A stretch of DNA of 64,000 nt, taken from positions 77,471-141,470 of the forward strand of contig JAANYP010003715.1 of NCBI GenBank assembly GCA_020465985.1. Reading direction: 5' to 3'. This document shows, piece after piece, positions 50,323 through 64,000 of this stretch. Position numbers and translations under genes: made by a program. Source of the DNA: Centrapalus pauciflorus (Eukaryota > Streptophyta > Magnoliopsida > Asterales > Asteraceae). The first letter of the stretch is position 1. Each line of letters opens with the position of its first letter. The notes under the pieces are model-generated. The model was not told where the DNA came from, did no database searches, and saw only the letters and a program-made list of their open reading frames with translations.

Positions 50323-51135
50323 GTTGTAAAACTTAGCGCTTTCTGGGAGGCAACCCAGAGTATTTTGATTATCTGAATGTAATCACTTTTAAGTATGCCT
50401 ATTTGCTTAATTGTGTGTACCAATTAAGTTGGGAAGGATTCATCCTCATGAACTTGGTTGTGTTTAGAAATTAGGATTTAAATTAAATAATAAGACCCCA
50501 CATCATAAAATAAAAAATTTTAAGCACGTAGCAGAATTATTTTAACCCGATAATAAGAGCGTAAGTTAGGGAGAATACCCGTAAAAATTAAAAAAATTAA
50601 AGAATTAGGGTTTCAAGACCAGTGCACGGCCCAGATCGCGAATCCAGAGGCCCGGCAGCCCGACGCGCTCAAAATCTTATAAAAATGGTAGTGATCATCC
50701 CCATAACTCCAAAACCCTAATTCTAGTTACAAAAACGGCGGATCTCGATTTCTAAGCCTAAAAACCTTCGAAATTCATCTTTTTCACGTTAAATCTTCAA
50801 TCCGACGTTAGTTCTTCTCAATTTCTAGCAATGTATACTCCCAATAATCCCTTTAACTTCATTCTACCCTAGTTTCATAAAGTTTCATCATGCATGCATG
50901 GGTTGAGTTTTTGGGAGTTACATGGTTTTTATAGAAAAACGGGTTATTAGTAATTTTCAAATATTCATTAAATTAATATAAAGTTCATGCATTTGATAGG
51001 GTTAGATTGGACTCACATTGTTGGTGAGACTTAGGATTAGTTTAATTATTATTGAAACAGGGTGTTTAAAATTATCATGCATCATTTACTTAAAAACCCC
51101 ACATTTTTAATCCTTTGCCTTTGCATTATTTTTAG
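50323..51135 (+). promoter_or_regulatory. Spacer with conserved Athila motif and first internal promoter-like leader
   Basis: GCGCTTTCTGGGAGGCAACC (50,337-50,356) is the spacer motif typically found after Athila pol. Downstream come a GC-rich stretch (50,620-50,670), a TATA-like TTATAAAAA (50,677-50,685), an AAAACCCTAA motif and an AT-rich intron-like stretch that ends in a good splice acceptor TTATTTTTAG directly before the ATG of the next ORF. This suggests a separate, spliced transcript for ORF3. Confidence 0.5.
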
Positions 51136-51445
51136 ATGTCAACCCAGTTTCATGCAAATGGTAACCGTCCTGGAATTTCCCAAAAACCTAGGATGAGAAC
51201 CCATGACCCTAGGGATGTTCGTTTCGAAAAACCACTCAATGTGGAGTTCACTGAAATTCCACCAAACACTAACAATGGTAAACTTCCTAGGTTTTTCATA
51301 GAGCGTACCCTAAAAGAGTCTGACTTTGATAATGTTGAAATATTAGAGTGTTTTGAGAGACTAGGATGGGCTAAATCCCTAGAATGGGAACTTCCGTATA
51401 TTCATACTAGTTTGATAAAAAAATTAGAAAGATTTACAGCCGCGC
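51136..51445 (+). pseudogene. Athila-like ORF3, copy a (truncated)
   Basis: MSTQFHANGNRPGISQKPRM, a linker, then RFFIERTLKESDFDNVEILE and CFERLGWAKSLEWELPYIHT. The last part resembles KIKRSYFEDYEISYLFDYLG in copy b (53,715 on), so this is the N-terminal part of the same kind of 'putative plant retrotransposon protein'. After about 51,445 the sequence changes into a GC-rich segment and the frame soon ends (51,534). Function unknown. Confidence 0.6.

Positions 51446-53538
<2,093 letters not shown>

Positions 53539-53614
<76 letters not shown>
53539..53614. repeat. (TA)n microsatellite
   Basis: 38 TA units, right border of element E. Confidence 0.95.
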
Positions 53615-53617
<3 letters not shown>

Positions 53618-53714
53618 GCATCTTTTAAGTAAGCATAATTGTGCAAATCGCAATTATAGGTTACATTACTTAATTTATCTCATACATATTGTGGTTGGTT
53701 GGCACAAACTGTAG

Positions 53715-55250
53715 ATGTCGAGGAAAACAAAGCAACGAACTCAAAATGTTAATGCCCCGATAGATTGGTCTCCAAACATCCTATTATCCCAACACCCCGA
53801 ACACATTAGAACACACTTATATTTTGTATAAGAAATATTCAAATAAAGTGTTGACTGAAAAGAAGATTAAGAGGAGTTATTTTGAGGACTACGAGATCTC
53901 ATACCTTTTTGACTATTTAGGATGGGAAGGTGTGCTTGAGTTGGGCATCCACGATATTTATCAGGTCGATGTAGTCGAGTGGATGTCTACCCTACGGAGG
54001 GAGACGTGTCGTTTAGCGAACGACTTTAGGTTGATAGGTATCGTCCATGGTAGGGACGTGGCGATGGATGCACAAATCTTTCGCCAATTATTTAATTTAG
54101 ATACTGGGGTAGGCTACGAAAGGTCTAACCAGCAGAGTAAGGGTATAGGAATGTGGCCCAGTTGCCTTCACTGACATGACTTGGTCAGGGGAGTGGACAG
54201 AGCAGGTTAATAGAGTTTTTATTCCATCCATTTTGGAGTCTGAGTCCTCCACTTCCTACAACCGAAAGGCTTTATCTCCGAGGTGTAAGGTGCTTCACAA
54301 GATTCTTGTGAACAACATCTTACCTCGCGATAGTGACCTGACCAAAGTCAGGCATGGGGATATCATAGTCCTTCACGCCCTTCTCAAGGGTAGGCCCAGA
54401 CTGTCCGTTGCGTAGACAATTATGAATGATTTATGGGCTATGTACGACACGAGAGAGAGGACGATCATCCCCCATGCTTGGTTGATCTCCATGTTCCTTG
54501 AGAGGATGAGCTCACTTTCTCCCGATTCCCTGCTATCCGCCATTTCGGCGACGTTCATTACGGCCGCCATGTTCCCTACCTTGATTTTTAAGGAAGTTGA
54601 CGAAGGGTTCTAGATATTCGACAAAGAGACAATTGAGTCGTATATCGAGGACTATACCGAGGATGAGAGGAGAGAGAGAGAGGAGAAGGCTGCCAATGAG
54701 GCGGGAGTTCGACATGCTGAGCCGAACCTAGGTGCGTCTACCTCGCGTAGTCGAGGTAATGACAGTTTTGATTTTGACCGCATGATGAGGCGGATAGAGG
54801 ATATAGCAGTGGGTCAGGGTGAGTTCCGAGAGGATGTGACCCAGAGATTGGATGAAATGAATAGGCGTATGACCCATATTTATGATAGGGTCGATCACTT
54901 AGCGGGTCAGGTAGATCAGTTATAGTATGGGCAGAGAGCCCTGGCATATCAAAATGCCTACTACCAGCCATGACTGGGCATATTGGGAGGGAGTCCGACA
55001 TCACGAAGACTCCGTAGCCGGTATGCCATATCAGTCTTATGAGGATTACACGATGCCCGACTACCAGGCCTATAACCCTGTCGTAGATACTTATCAGCGC
55101 TATCCGGCACATGTCAGGCAGGACCTCCCAGACCCGATGCCTCCTCACTTGGTTCTGCCGACTGCACAGTTCACCACCGACCAGAACCCGTATACCGACT
55201 TCTTCAACAGCGTATTCGGTCCTCCTCTGCCGCCTCCTCCATTTGATTGA
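53715..55250 (+). pseudogene. Athila-like ORF3, copy b
   Basis: From the ATG at 53,715 (MSRKTKQRTQ) with several frame changes: KIKRSYFEDYEISYLFDYLG, WMSTLRRETCRLANDFRLIG, MDAQIFRQLFNLDTG, WTEQVNRVFIPSILESES, KVLHKILVNNILPRDSDLTK and IIPHAWLISMFLER. These form the 'putative plant transposon/retrotransposon protein' domain found after pol in Athila elements. Then comes a predicted coiled coil (FDFDRMMRRIEDIAVGQGEF, TQRLDEMNRRMTHIYDRVDH) and a Pro/Tyr-rich end to 55,250. There is no membrane segment, so it is not an obvious envelope. Function unknown; the occasional single-base shifts (53,810; 54,175; 54,415; 54,615; 54,925) show decay. Confidence 0.75.
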
Positions 55251-56131
55251 TCAGGTACTATCCTTCCTTATTCTTTACTTTTCTGTCTTTTATTTTATTT
55301 TAGTTTGTTATGCATTTTATTTCTTTATCGTAATTTTCATTTATTTTTAGTTCTTAGCCGAGTCCTTTTTAGAGTTTATAATGTTTATATAGTCTGACAT
55401 ATCTTCCCCATTTGAGTCTTGTTTGCCTATCAGGCCGTGGAACATGATGATACTTAGAAAATACATGTGCGAGTGAATTGGCTAGTGTTGACATGATATT
55501 TTATAATTAAGAAAAGAGTCATAATAATAATTAAAACTTTTTCCATGTAAAATGAATTCAAGTACGCTAAAATGTATTTAGGCTTAAATATAAGTATAGT
55601 TCAAAAAGATTTTGGAAACCCATGCAATAAGTGGGAGAACGTAATCATGTTTTAGCCTCAAAAGTAAGTTAACTGTAGTCTAGATGGTTTGGGAAACTAA
55701 ATCCGTAGGGGTACCACTCATGCCTAATCCCCTAAAACCATTTGGTTTGGGAGCGATTGACTGAAATCTCGTTACATGCACCATCTAGCTAATCTAGTGA
55801 AAAGAATACAGATAGAAGCATGGTGTTAAAAAGAAAATTTGTCGTAGACATGAATAGAGCAAAAGATGGTCGGAAGACCCACATGTTTTAAGTATCGTAA
55901 CCTTGAGCTAAAAGGGTATTTTCAAAAGTGAGATACATTATATAAATTCTAAGAGAAGTATATTTTAACTGAAAACGTCTTCAATTTACATGTTAAGAAT
56001 TTTAATGCATAAGTACGAAGGCTAGCTTGACATAAAATTCCTAGACTCACTACCAATACATGCTCGTTACTTAGTTAGTTCTGATTCCAAAAGTTTGTTC
56101 GGGGACGACCAAGAGTTAAGTTGGGGAGATT
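55251..56131 (+). other. 3' non-coding region and polypurine tract of the Athila-like element
   Basis: About 870 bp with no recognised gene, ending in the purine-rich AAGTTGGGGAGATT directly before the 3' LTR (56,132). Confidence 0.7.
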
Positions 56132-57248
56132 TGATAAGTCTATAATTTATGTGGTTTCTGAGTCATATTATGATCATTTTAAGCACCGATACTTTGTAAA
56201 ATCCATATTATTACTCCATGTTTGTATTTCAGGGCCAAGATGTTAAAAAGAAGCAATCCGAGAGAATTCAGAGCAAACCGAGCTGAGGGTGGCGCAGGCC
56301 TGCGCCACCCTGCGCTCCATATAGCATCCCAACTATCCAGATACGTTCCAGCATATGCCAACTAAACCCTAACCGCATCCGGGCGCAGGGGGGGAAAGGC
56401 CTGCGCCTGGCCTGCGCTAGTGCGGCGCAAAAACGCGTTTTACAGCCTGTGGAACCTAATCTCGACCTCCCTATAAATACAAGTCAAGGGGCAGCTTTGG
56501 AGAGGGTCCCGACGTGTGTGAAAGTGTGCCGAAGCCCTGCTAAAGTGGATCTACGATACGAGAACGAAGACGGTGATTCGCAAGCTACAAAATGGCTAAG
56601 ATCTATGATTGTGACGAGCATACGATGAACGGCTAATCCCATTAGCCGTTTACGGAAGATCTACGGCTAAGTTTACTCTTCTTTAATTTCGTATGTTTTG
56701 ATGTATTCGTATTAAGCGAGATCTATTATGTGTATCCAAATGATAAAAATTTGGCTAAGATTATGATTATGTGTTGCGATTGGTAAAAGCAAGATAGTTT
56801 ATCGTGGTGTTATTATTCGTGCCGAGTCCATTAGTTTAGGGATTAAGACGAGTATTAATGTTGCATACGCTATGCCGAGAGTTATTGGTTAAAAGACGTT
56901 TGATTAATTTAGTCGCGCAATTGATTATGTTTATGTGACCTTTGCATGAACTTATAGTAGGTAATACTTATGTCGTGGTGATTCCGTGAATGGTTATTCG
57001 TCGCTTAATTGTTTATCTTCTTCGTTAGTTACTTCAACCTTAATTTTTAGTTACAAAGCCATAGCAAATCATTACTCTAAATAAATCATTCAAATCTACA
57101 AATTCACAATTTAAATGCTTTCAATAAACTTAAAATCTAATAACCCAATCCTATTTACGACCACACTCCCTGTGGATTCGACCCTTACTTCTCTAGCTAA
57201 ATAGTGGATTTAAGGATTGAGTCTGCGGGTCACAACGACGGCCCGTCA
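56132..57248 (+). repeat. 3' LTR of the Athila-like element
   Basis: 1,117 bp; starts TGATAAGTCTATAATT and ends GACGGCCCGTCA. It contains a perfect 26-bp GC palindrome (56,286-56,311) and a longer GC-rich stretch (56,380-56,415) than the 5' LTR. Confidence 0.9.
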
Positions 57249-58431
57249 ACTCCTCCCAGTCACAAGTCTCAGCTATAAGTCCTTTCTGTTTGTTGGAAGC
57301 CACTGAGTCTTCCAACTTCTTCAGCTTAGCCATGGCCATTAGGTACTTAACCCTGTAGCCGTCGTCTTTGTTTGTCTTGTATGGTTTAGATGAGGAGCCA
57401 GCAGCTTTAGACACACAGTCACCAGCTATATGGCATGTTTTGCCATATTTAAAGCACACAACCTTAGTTTTGTCAAATGCTTTCTTTTTGATGGCACCTG
57501 ACTTCTTTTGCAGCATATTACCACCAAACCTCTTCTTATTGAAATTTTTGACAAGCATAGCAATCATTTGGTCATCATCAAACTCAGTAAGGTCTTCACA
57601 GCCCTCTTCCTCAGACATTTCCTCCATTTCATCATCAGCCTGTTGATCAGCTTGTGTGAACACATCACACACCTGACCAACGGATTGTCTCACGCTGGCC
57701 ACTAAAGCAGCACCTCTTTTGGAATCTCTAAGGCATTTCTTTTCTATTGCCTTGATTGTTCATCATTTAGTAAGGATCCATACAGATTTAGAAGATCTAT
57801 ATCTCTGATGGTGCCTGAGTTTCTGCGAATAGTAGAGAAGTAGTTCCATTTCTCAGGCAGAATGTCCAAAAATTTGTTCACCAAAGATAAGTTGTCTTTA
57901 GTGATCCCATCAGCTTCGAAATTATTTATCAAGGCAGTGAACCTGGTGTAGGTTTCAGTGAGTGACTCCTTTCTTTGCAAAGAACAACTCATATTGTCTA
58001 ACAAGATTGTTGATATCCAATGTGATAATGGGACCATCATAGACTGGACACAAAGTATCCCACATTTCCTTTGCAGTCTTCATCTTCTCAATCTGTTTCA
58101 ACACATCATCAGGTAGAGAGATGATAAGGTTATTCCTGGCCTTTGCATCAAGGGCAACCAGACGTTTGTCTTCATCAGACCATTGAGCTTTTGCCTTTGC
58201 AATGGTTCGGATTTCAGAAACAACTCCTTCAGCAGCAGGAGTTATAGTAGTAACAAAAGTTGGCACATAGGGACCTTCCATTACTATCTCTGGTAGTTGT
58301 ACATCCAGATTCTCCAAATAGAGCATCATTCTGCACCTCCAGCCAGAGAAATTCTGATGATTGAACTTGGGAGGTTTTGCTATTGAACCATTGTCATAGT
58401 AAGAATAGGAATTGGCAGCACTGTTGTCCAT
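57249..58431 (-). pseudogene. SIRE-like gag, N-terminal half
   Basis: From the ATG at 58,431 (MDNSAANSYSYYDNGSIAKP): GWRCRMMLYLENLDVQ, DKRLVALDAKARNNLIISLP, AKEMWDTLCPVYDGP, then after a frameshift at about 57,965 ESLTETYTRFTALINNFEAD, LVNKFLDILPEKWNYF and SGTIRDIDLLNLYGSLLNDE, the UBN2-type Copia gag. After another break comes an acidic part and a CCHC knuckle with one Cys lost (CFKYGKTCHIAGDC). It ends at the Athila-like insertion in ETCDWEE. Confidence 0.85.
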
Positions 58432-58480
58432 GGTGGGAAATACGGAGTAATGAGAGATCTAGATATAACACACACTCTAA

Positions 58481-58495
58481 ACTGCTCTGATACCA
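58481..58495 (-). other. Primer binding site of the SIRE-like element
   Basis: Minus strand TGGTATCAGAGCAGT, two bases after the LTR; initiator-tRNA-Met type. Confidence 0.9.
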
Positions 58496-58497
58496 GT

Positions 58498-59588
58498 TGT
58501 AGGTCCCAAAAGGTTTCCCTATTATGTTGTTGTAAGCATTATAGGGTGAATACAACTATTTAAAAATTTCAACACACTTTCTTAATGTTTGTATGTATAT
58601 ATTAACAAGTGTTAATTACAAATAATCTTGAACTGCAGATTGGTTCAAGCTGAGATGATAGATTCAACAGATATACTACTAATCTAAGATACACTTAGAC
58701 TAGTTACAATGAATACACTCACAAAGATGGACTCGCTGATTTTACAAAATAGACAGACAGCTTGAACAAGAACAGAATTGGACACACTCAACTGTTTTAT
58801 TCCAAGCAGACTTTGCATGCATGAAAACACACTTCTTTGCACATTCTGAATAACTCACTCTTGGTTGTCTCACATTTCTTAGAAGCTTCTTTTTATACTC
58901 TCTCAGAGAATATTGATGAAACTTCCTCATTGGATGCAGAGATAGTGGAGTGTCTTTCCAAAAAGACAAAACTGCTTTTCTGCACGTTCTGACAAAAGAA
59001 CATTTGTCCTTACATTGCAGAGTCTTTGTGTTTTTCATTTTGTCTCTGTTGCAGACTGCTTTACCTTAAAGAGGCTTGTCAACTTTAATCCTTTCCTCTT
59101 CTTGTAGAGCCATTTTGATATAAGAAATGGTCTGTCATCCATTTCAAATATTTGCTTTGTCTTCATGTATCAGAATAGCTTGGGCAGTGTAAGCAGCTTC
59201 TGATTTTCCACTTTTTCTTCGACTTGTAAATTGATCTTCTAGTCCAAGACATTACATGATGACATGGAAACATATTCCATAGAGTGTATAACCTGTTCAC
59301 AAAGAACAGAACACTTAGTTTTGGTCCAAGCTGCTCAATAGACATGAGCAGCGTAGACAGTTTATGTCCATCTTGTTTAACAGAATAGAACAGCTTGGAC
59401 AATTTGCCTTTGTTGCAACAAATGCAACAGAGTAAGCAACTTTGACTTATATTTTAAATCACTTTTCAGGTTTCAATAAGGCATTAAGAGGCCTTAAATT
59501 ATACCTTCAAGTGCAACAAACTGGTTTGATTAATAATCTCCCCCTAAGATGTACAACATGTTTGACTGAGAACTTTTCTTGCCTAAGA
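58498..59588 (-). repeat. 5' LTR of the SIRE-like Copia element
   Basis: 1,091 bp, many substitutions relative to 28,330-29,449 and lacking its G-run. The terminal base pattern on the outer side is TCTTAGGC instead of TGTTAGGC, a point change of the usual TG end. Confidence 0.9.
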
Positions 59589-60441
59589 ATTACATGATAA
59601 TCTACGTAGATTACATGATAATCTACATAGAATATGTTCGTCGATGCTCTACATAGAATATGACAGATTTATTTTACATGTTTTATAATGAAGATTATTT
59701 CAAAGATATTTGATTTATAATGAATGTAATAGTTATTAGGCGTTTTTTGTTAAAAAAGTTTTTGTTTACGTTTCACAAGATTAATGGTTATTTTTTAAAA
59801 ATGCTTTTTTGGTATATTTTATATCAGTTGCATACCAAGTGTTTGATAAAATGTCTAAATGAAATCTTCGTTTTTTGTTTCAGTTCGTCTACGACACTCT
59901 ATGTAGATTATTATATAATCTATGTAGATTATCATGTAATCTATGTAGAATATATGATACTTGACATTCTACACGACAATCTACGTAGATTAGATGATAA
60001 TCTACGTAGATTACATGATAATCTACGTAGATTACAGGTAATAGTAATGTTAATCTACATAAAAAGATATAGAATTATATAACATTCTATATACACACGT
60101 AATAGATCTATATCGAATACGTTATTTTTTTAGCAATTAAATAATTTTCTATATAGAAATTATTTTTTTTATAAAAAACATTTTTTTACTATAAAAATCA
60201 ATTCTAATGAAAGAAAGAAAAAAAAAGAAATTGAAAAAAAGTAAGAGAGAGAAAGAGAAAAAACAGATTTTTTTCCTACAAAAATACTCTTTTCACACAT
60301 TTTCAAAATTCCCCACAATCAAAGTTCTAAAAAATTACAAAAATGTCATCTAATATATTAGTCATTGATTCTATTAATCTAAAGGCAATAAAAGGTTCTT
60401 AAGTTGTCACAATATTTATGATTCTCAATAAAACGCATCCC
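59589..60441. mobile_element. Right part of (TA)n-bounded element D
   Basis: Resumes after the duplication ATTAC inside the palindrome array; then a direct repeat of 27,640-27,960 (59,660-59,960), three perfect AATCTACGTAGATT palindromes at about 59,978-60,035, and an end inverted with respect to 27,445 (GGTTCTTAAGTTGTCACAAT). Confidence 0.65.
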
Positions 60442-60454
60442 TATACATATATAC

Positions 60455-61822
<1,368 letters not shown>

Positions 61823-61891
<69 letters not shown>
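61823..61891. repeat. (TA)n microsatellite
   Basis: About 34 TA units between G and H. Confidence 0.95.
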
Positions 61892-61892
<1 letters not shown>

Positions 61893-61893
<1 letters not shown>

Positions 61894-62600
61894 AGGTTCT
61901 ATGGGGCACCATATGCATCGGGAACCAAATGGGAACAAAAAATGCATTGCTTGTTTACAAATGGTGCATTAAGGGCCTTTTGGGAATGCTTAATAATATA
62001 TTGTTAAATTATAAGATTTAATTTAATATTTATCATTTATTTAGGAAACTTAATAAAATGATCAACCACCTTTCCATAAATTCATCCCATTTTCTCTCTC
62101 TTTCCCTTTCTCTTTCTCTCAAACGTTGATGAACAAGTTTAAATTTCAGAGATGCATCACGAAATTAACACGTTTAAATGTCGAAATGTATCACGATTTT
62201 GGTGATGCATAATGATGGAACAAAGACGATGATGAATATGGCTGAAATGCGTCACGATTTTGGTGATGCATAATGATGGAACAAAGACGAGGATGAATAT
62301 GGTCGAAATGCATCATGTTTGAAATTGAATCGGATGAAGATGCATCGTGTTTGAAGACGAACCCAATAAATTGGATGAAGATGCATCATGTTTGTTTAGA
62401 TTGGGATAGAATATTTTCTGAATTCAAGCATCTTCCGATTTTTCCCTTCCGCGCGCGAGAAGTTATGCACCCGTGCACCCATTTTCAAGTTAATTATCCT
62501 TTTGCCACTACAATCTGAACCATTAAAATTCAAGATCTAACGGTGCATACAGGTTCCCAAAGTGCACAATGCATACAGGTGCCCCATAGAACCTAACCCT
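61893..62600. mobile_element. (TA)n-bounded TIR element H
   Basis: Left end GAGGTTCTATGGGGCACCAT, right end (reverse complement) AGGGTTAGGTTCTATGGGGC and CACC. The interior has a 61-bp tandem duplication (units at 62,201 and 62,262, GGTGATGCATAATGATGGAA) and repeated GATGCATCATG words, as in element B. Confidence 0.82.
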
Positions 62601-62741
<141 letters not shown>

Positions 62742-63172
62742 GAATATGGTTCGTGTGAGTACCTAAAAAATGCAGAGTACCGTGAGTACCTGTGAACACA
62801 CGGGTTTCAGATGTGAACTTGCTCCGAAAAAAAGTTTTTTTATTTTATTTTTTTTCATATTCATTTAGATACAAATAATATAAGGCTATTCGTAAAAAAT
62901 TATATACATTTACACTTTCTATCATCTTAAAAGTCATGTGAACGTGAAAAAATTCATGTGAACATGCTTAGTTGTGAACACACGTTCACAACAGTACACT
63001 TCATGTGAACACACACGTTTCACATAGTTCTAGTGTGTGTTTAGGTGTGATTTTTTGCAAGTAGTCTTGTATTATTAATTTAAACTTGATTATGAAAAAA
63101 TTTTTTAAAAAAAATGATTTTAAGCGAGGTACCTCCGGTACTCCGCAAAACTAGTGGTACTCATTTGAACCC
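62742..63172. mobile_element. TIR element of family C, copy 2
   Basis: GAATATGGTTCGTGTGAGTA to GGTACTCATTTGAACC, same motif order as 26,886-27,346. Very similar to copy 3. Confidence 0.85.
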
Positions 63173-63175
63173 AAA

Positions 63176-63177
<2 letters not shown>

Positions 63178-63234
<57 letters not shown>

Positions 63235-63352
63235 GTATATGTATATATGTATATGTATATGTATATATGTATATGTATATATATATATGTATATGTATAC
63301 ATATATATGTATATGTATACATATATATGTATATGTATACATATATATATAC

Positions 63353-63411
<59 letters not shown>

Positions 63412-63413
63412 CA
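63178..63413. repeat. (TA)n with TATG/TATA higher-order repeats
   Basis: (TA)n interrupted by regularly spaced TG (TATATGTATATG units) at 63,229-63,350, between C2 and C3. Confidence 0.95.
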
Positions 63414-63846
63414 GAATATGGTTCGTGTGAGTACCTTAAAAATGCAGAGTACCGTGAGTACCTGTGAACACACGGGTTTAAGATGTGAACATGCTCCGAA
63501 AAAAAGTTTTTTTTTTTAAATTTTTTTTCATATTCATTTAGATACAAATAATATAAGCATATTTGTGAAAGAATTACACGCATTCACACTTCGTAGCCTC
63601 TTAAAAGTCATGTGAACGTGGAAAAATTCATGTGAACATGCTTAGCTGTGAACATACGTTCACAACAGTGCAGTTCATGTGAACTTGCACGTTTCACATA
63701 GTTATAGTGTGTGTTTATGTGTGATTTTTTGCAAGTAGTCTTATATTATTAATTTAAACATGATTATGAAAAAAATTTTCAAAAAAAATAATTTTAAGCG
63801 AGGTACCTCCGGTACTCCGCAAAACTAGTGGTACTCATTTGAACCC
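63414..63846. mobile_element. TIR element of family C, copy 3
   Basis: GAATATGGTTCGTGTGAGTA to GGTACTCATTTGAACC. Its sequence is closest to copy 2 and it lies directly next to it, in the same orientation. Confidence 0.85.
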
Positions 63847-63851
63847 AAATC

Positions 63852-63998
<147 letters not shown>

Positions 63999-64000
63999 GG

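Overview
This window is plant nuclear DNA, a eudicot by its element families. It is essentially a retrotransposon graveyard: five LTR retrotransposons, one solo LTR, several terminal-inverted-repeat (TIR) elements and very long (TA)n tracts. The only trace of a host gene is one decayed exon of a BRASSINOSTEROID-SIGNALING KINASE (BSK)-like gene. The gag of the first Copia element and the accessory ORF after pol in the large Copia element look like families I associate with Asteraceae, but that is a weak inference. No rRNA, tRNA or CRISPR array is visible.

Left nest (1-10,762). A minus-strand chromovirus-type Ty3/gypsy element (5' LTR 10,310-10,762) sits in what looks like an intron of the BSK-like gene. 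It was hit twice. A plus-strand Copia element (4,250-9,199, 190-bp LTRs, target duplication ATGAT) lies in its protease/gag region. A minus-strand Copia element (LTR 566-1,228, gag running off the left edge) cuts its 3' LTR. From 10,763 to 14,867 there is low-complexity intergenic DNA holding the BSK exon relic.

Middle (14,868-27,444). TIR elements bounded by (TA)n tracts alternate with the tracts themselves. One of them is split by a complete Tekay-like chromovirus (16,616-25,498, LTRs of about 2.05-2.09 kb, target duplication ATTTT) with gag, protease, reverse transcriptase, RNase H, integrase and chromodomain remnants. A CACTA-type MITE (16,073-16,284, target duplication GCA) sits in the end of another.

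Right nest (27,445-60,441). A (TA)n-bounded element with arrays of palindromic TCTACGTAGA motifs is the outermost layer. A SIRE-like Copia element on the minus strand (28,330-59,588, target duplication ATTAC) is inserted into it. It carries gag-pol plus a roughly 4-kb accessory reading frame with its own TATA box. That Copia element was in turn hit by a MULE-like element (35,638-37,304, 10-bp duplication), a gypsy element now reduced to a solo LTR (37,962-40,595, duplication TATTT) and an Athila-like element (43,537-57,248, duplication ACTCC). The Athila element has two successive promoter/leader/ORF3 modules, and a further (TA)n-bounded MITE sits in its 3' region.

Right edge (60,442-64,000). 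An unbroken chain of (TA)n tract, TIR element, (TA)n tract, TIR element and so on holds at least five elements, two of them copies of one family also present at 26,886. This recalls the rice Micron elements that target (TA)n microsatellites and is the most distinctive feature of the window.

Nearly all coding regions are broken by stops or frameshifts. The youngest-looking elements are the plus-strand Copia at 4,250 (3 differences between its two 190-bp LTRs) and the Tekay-like element (near-identical LTRs).
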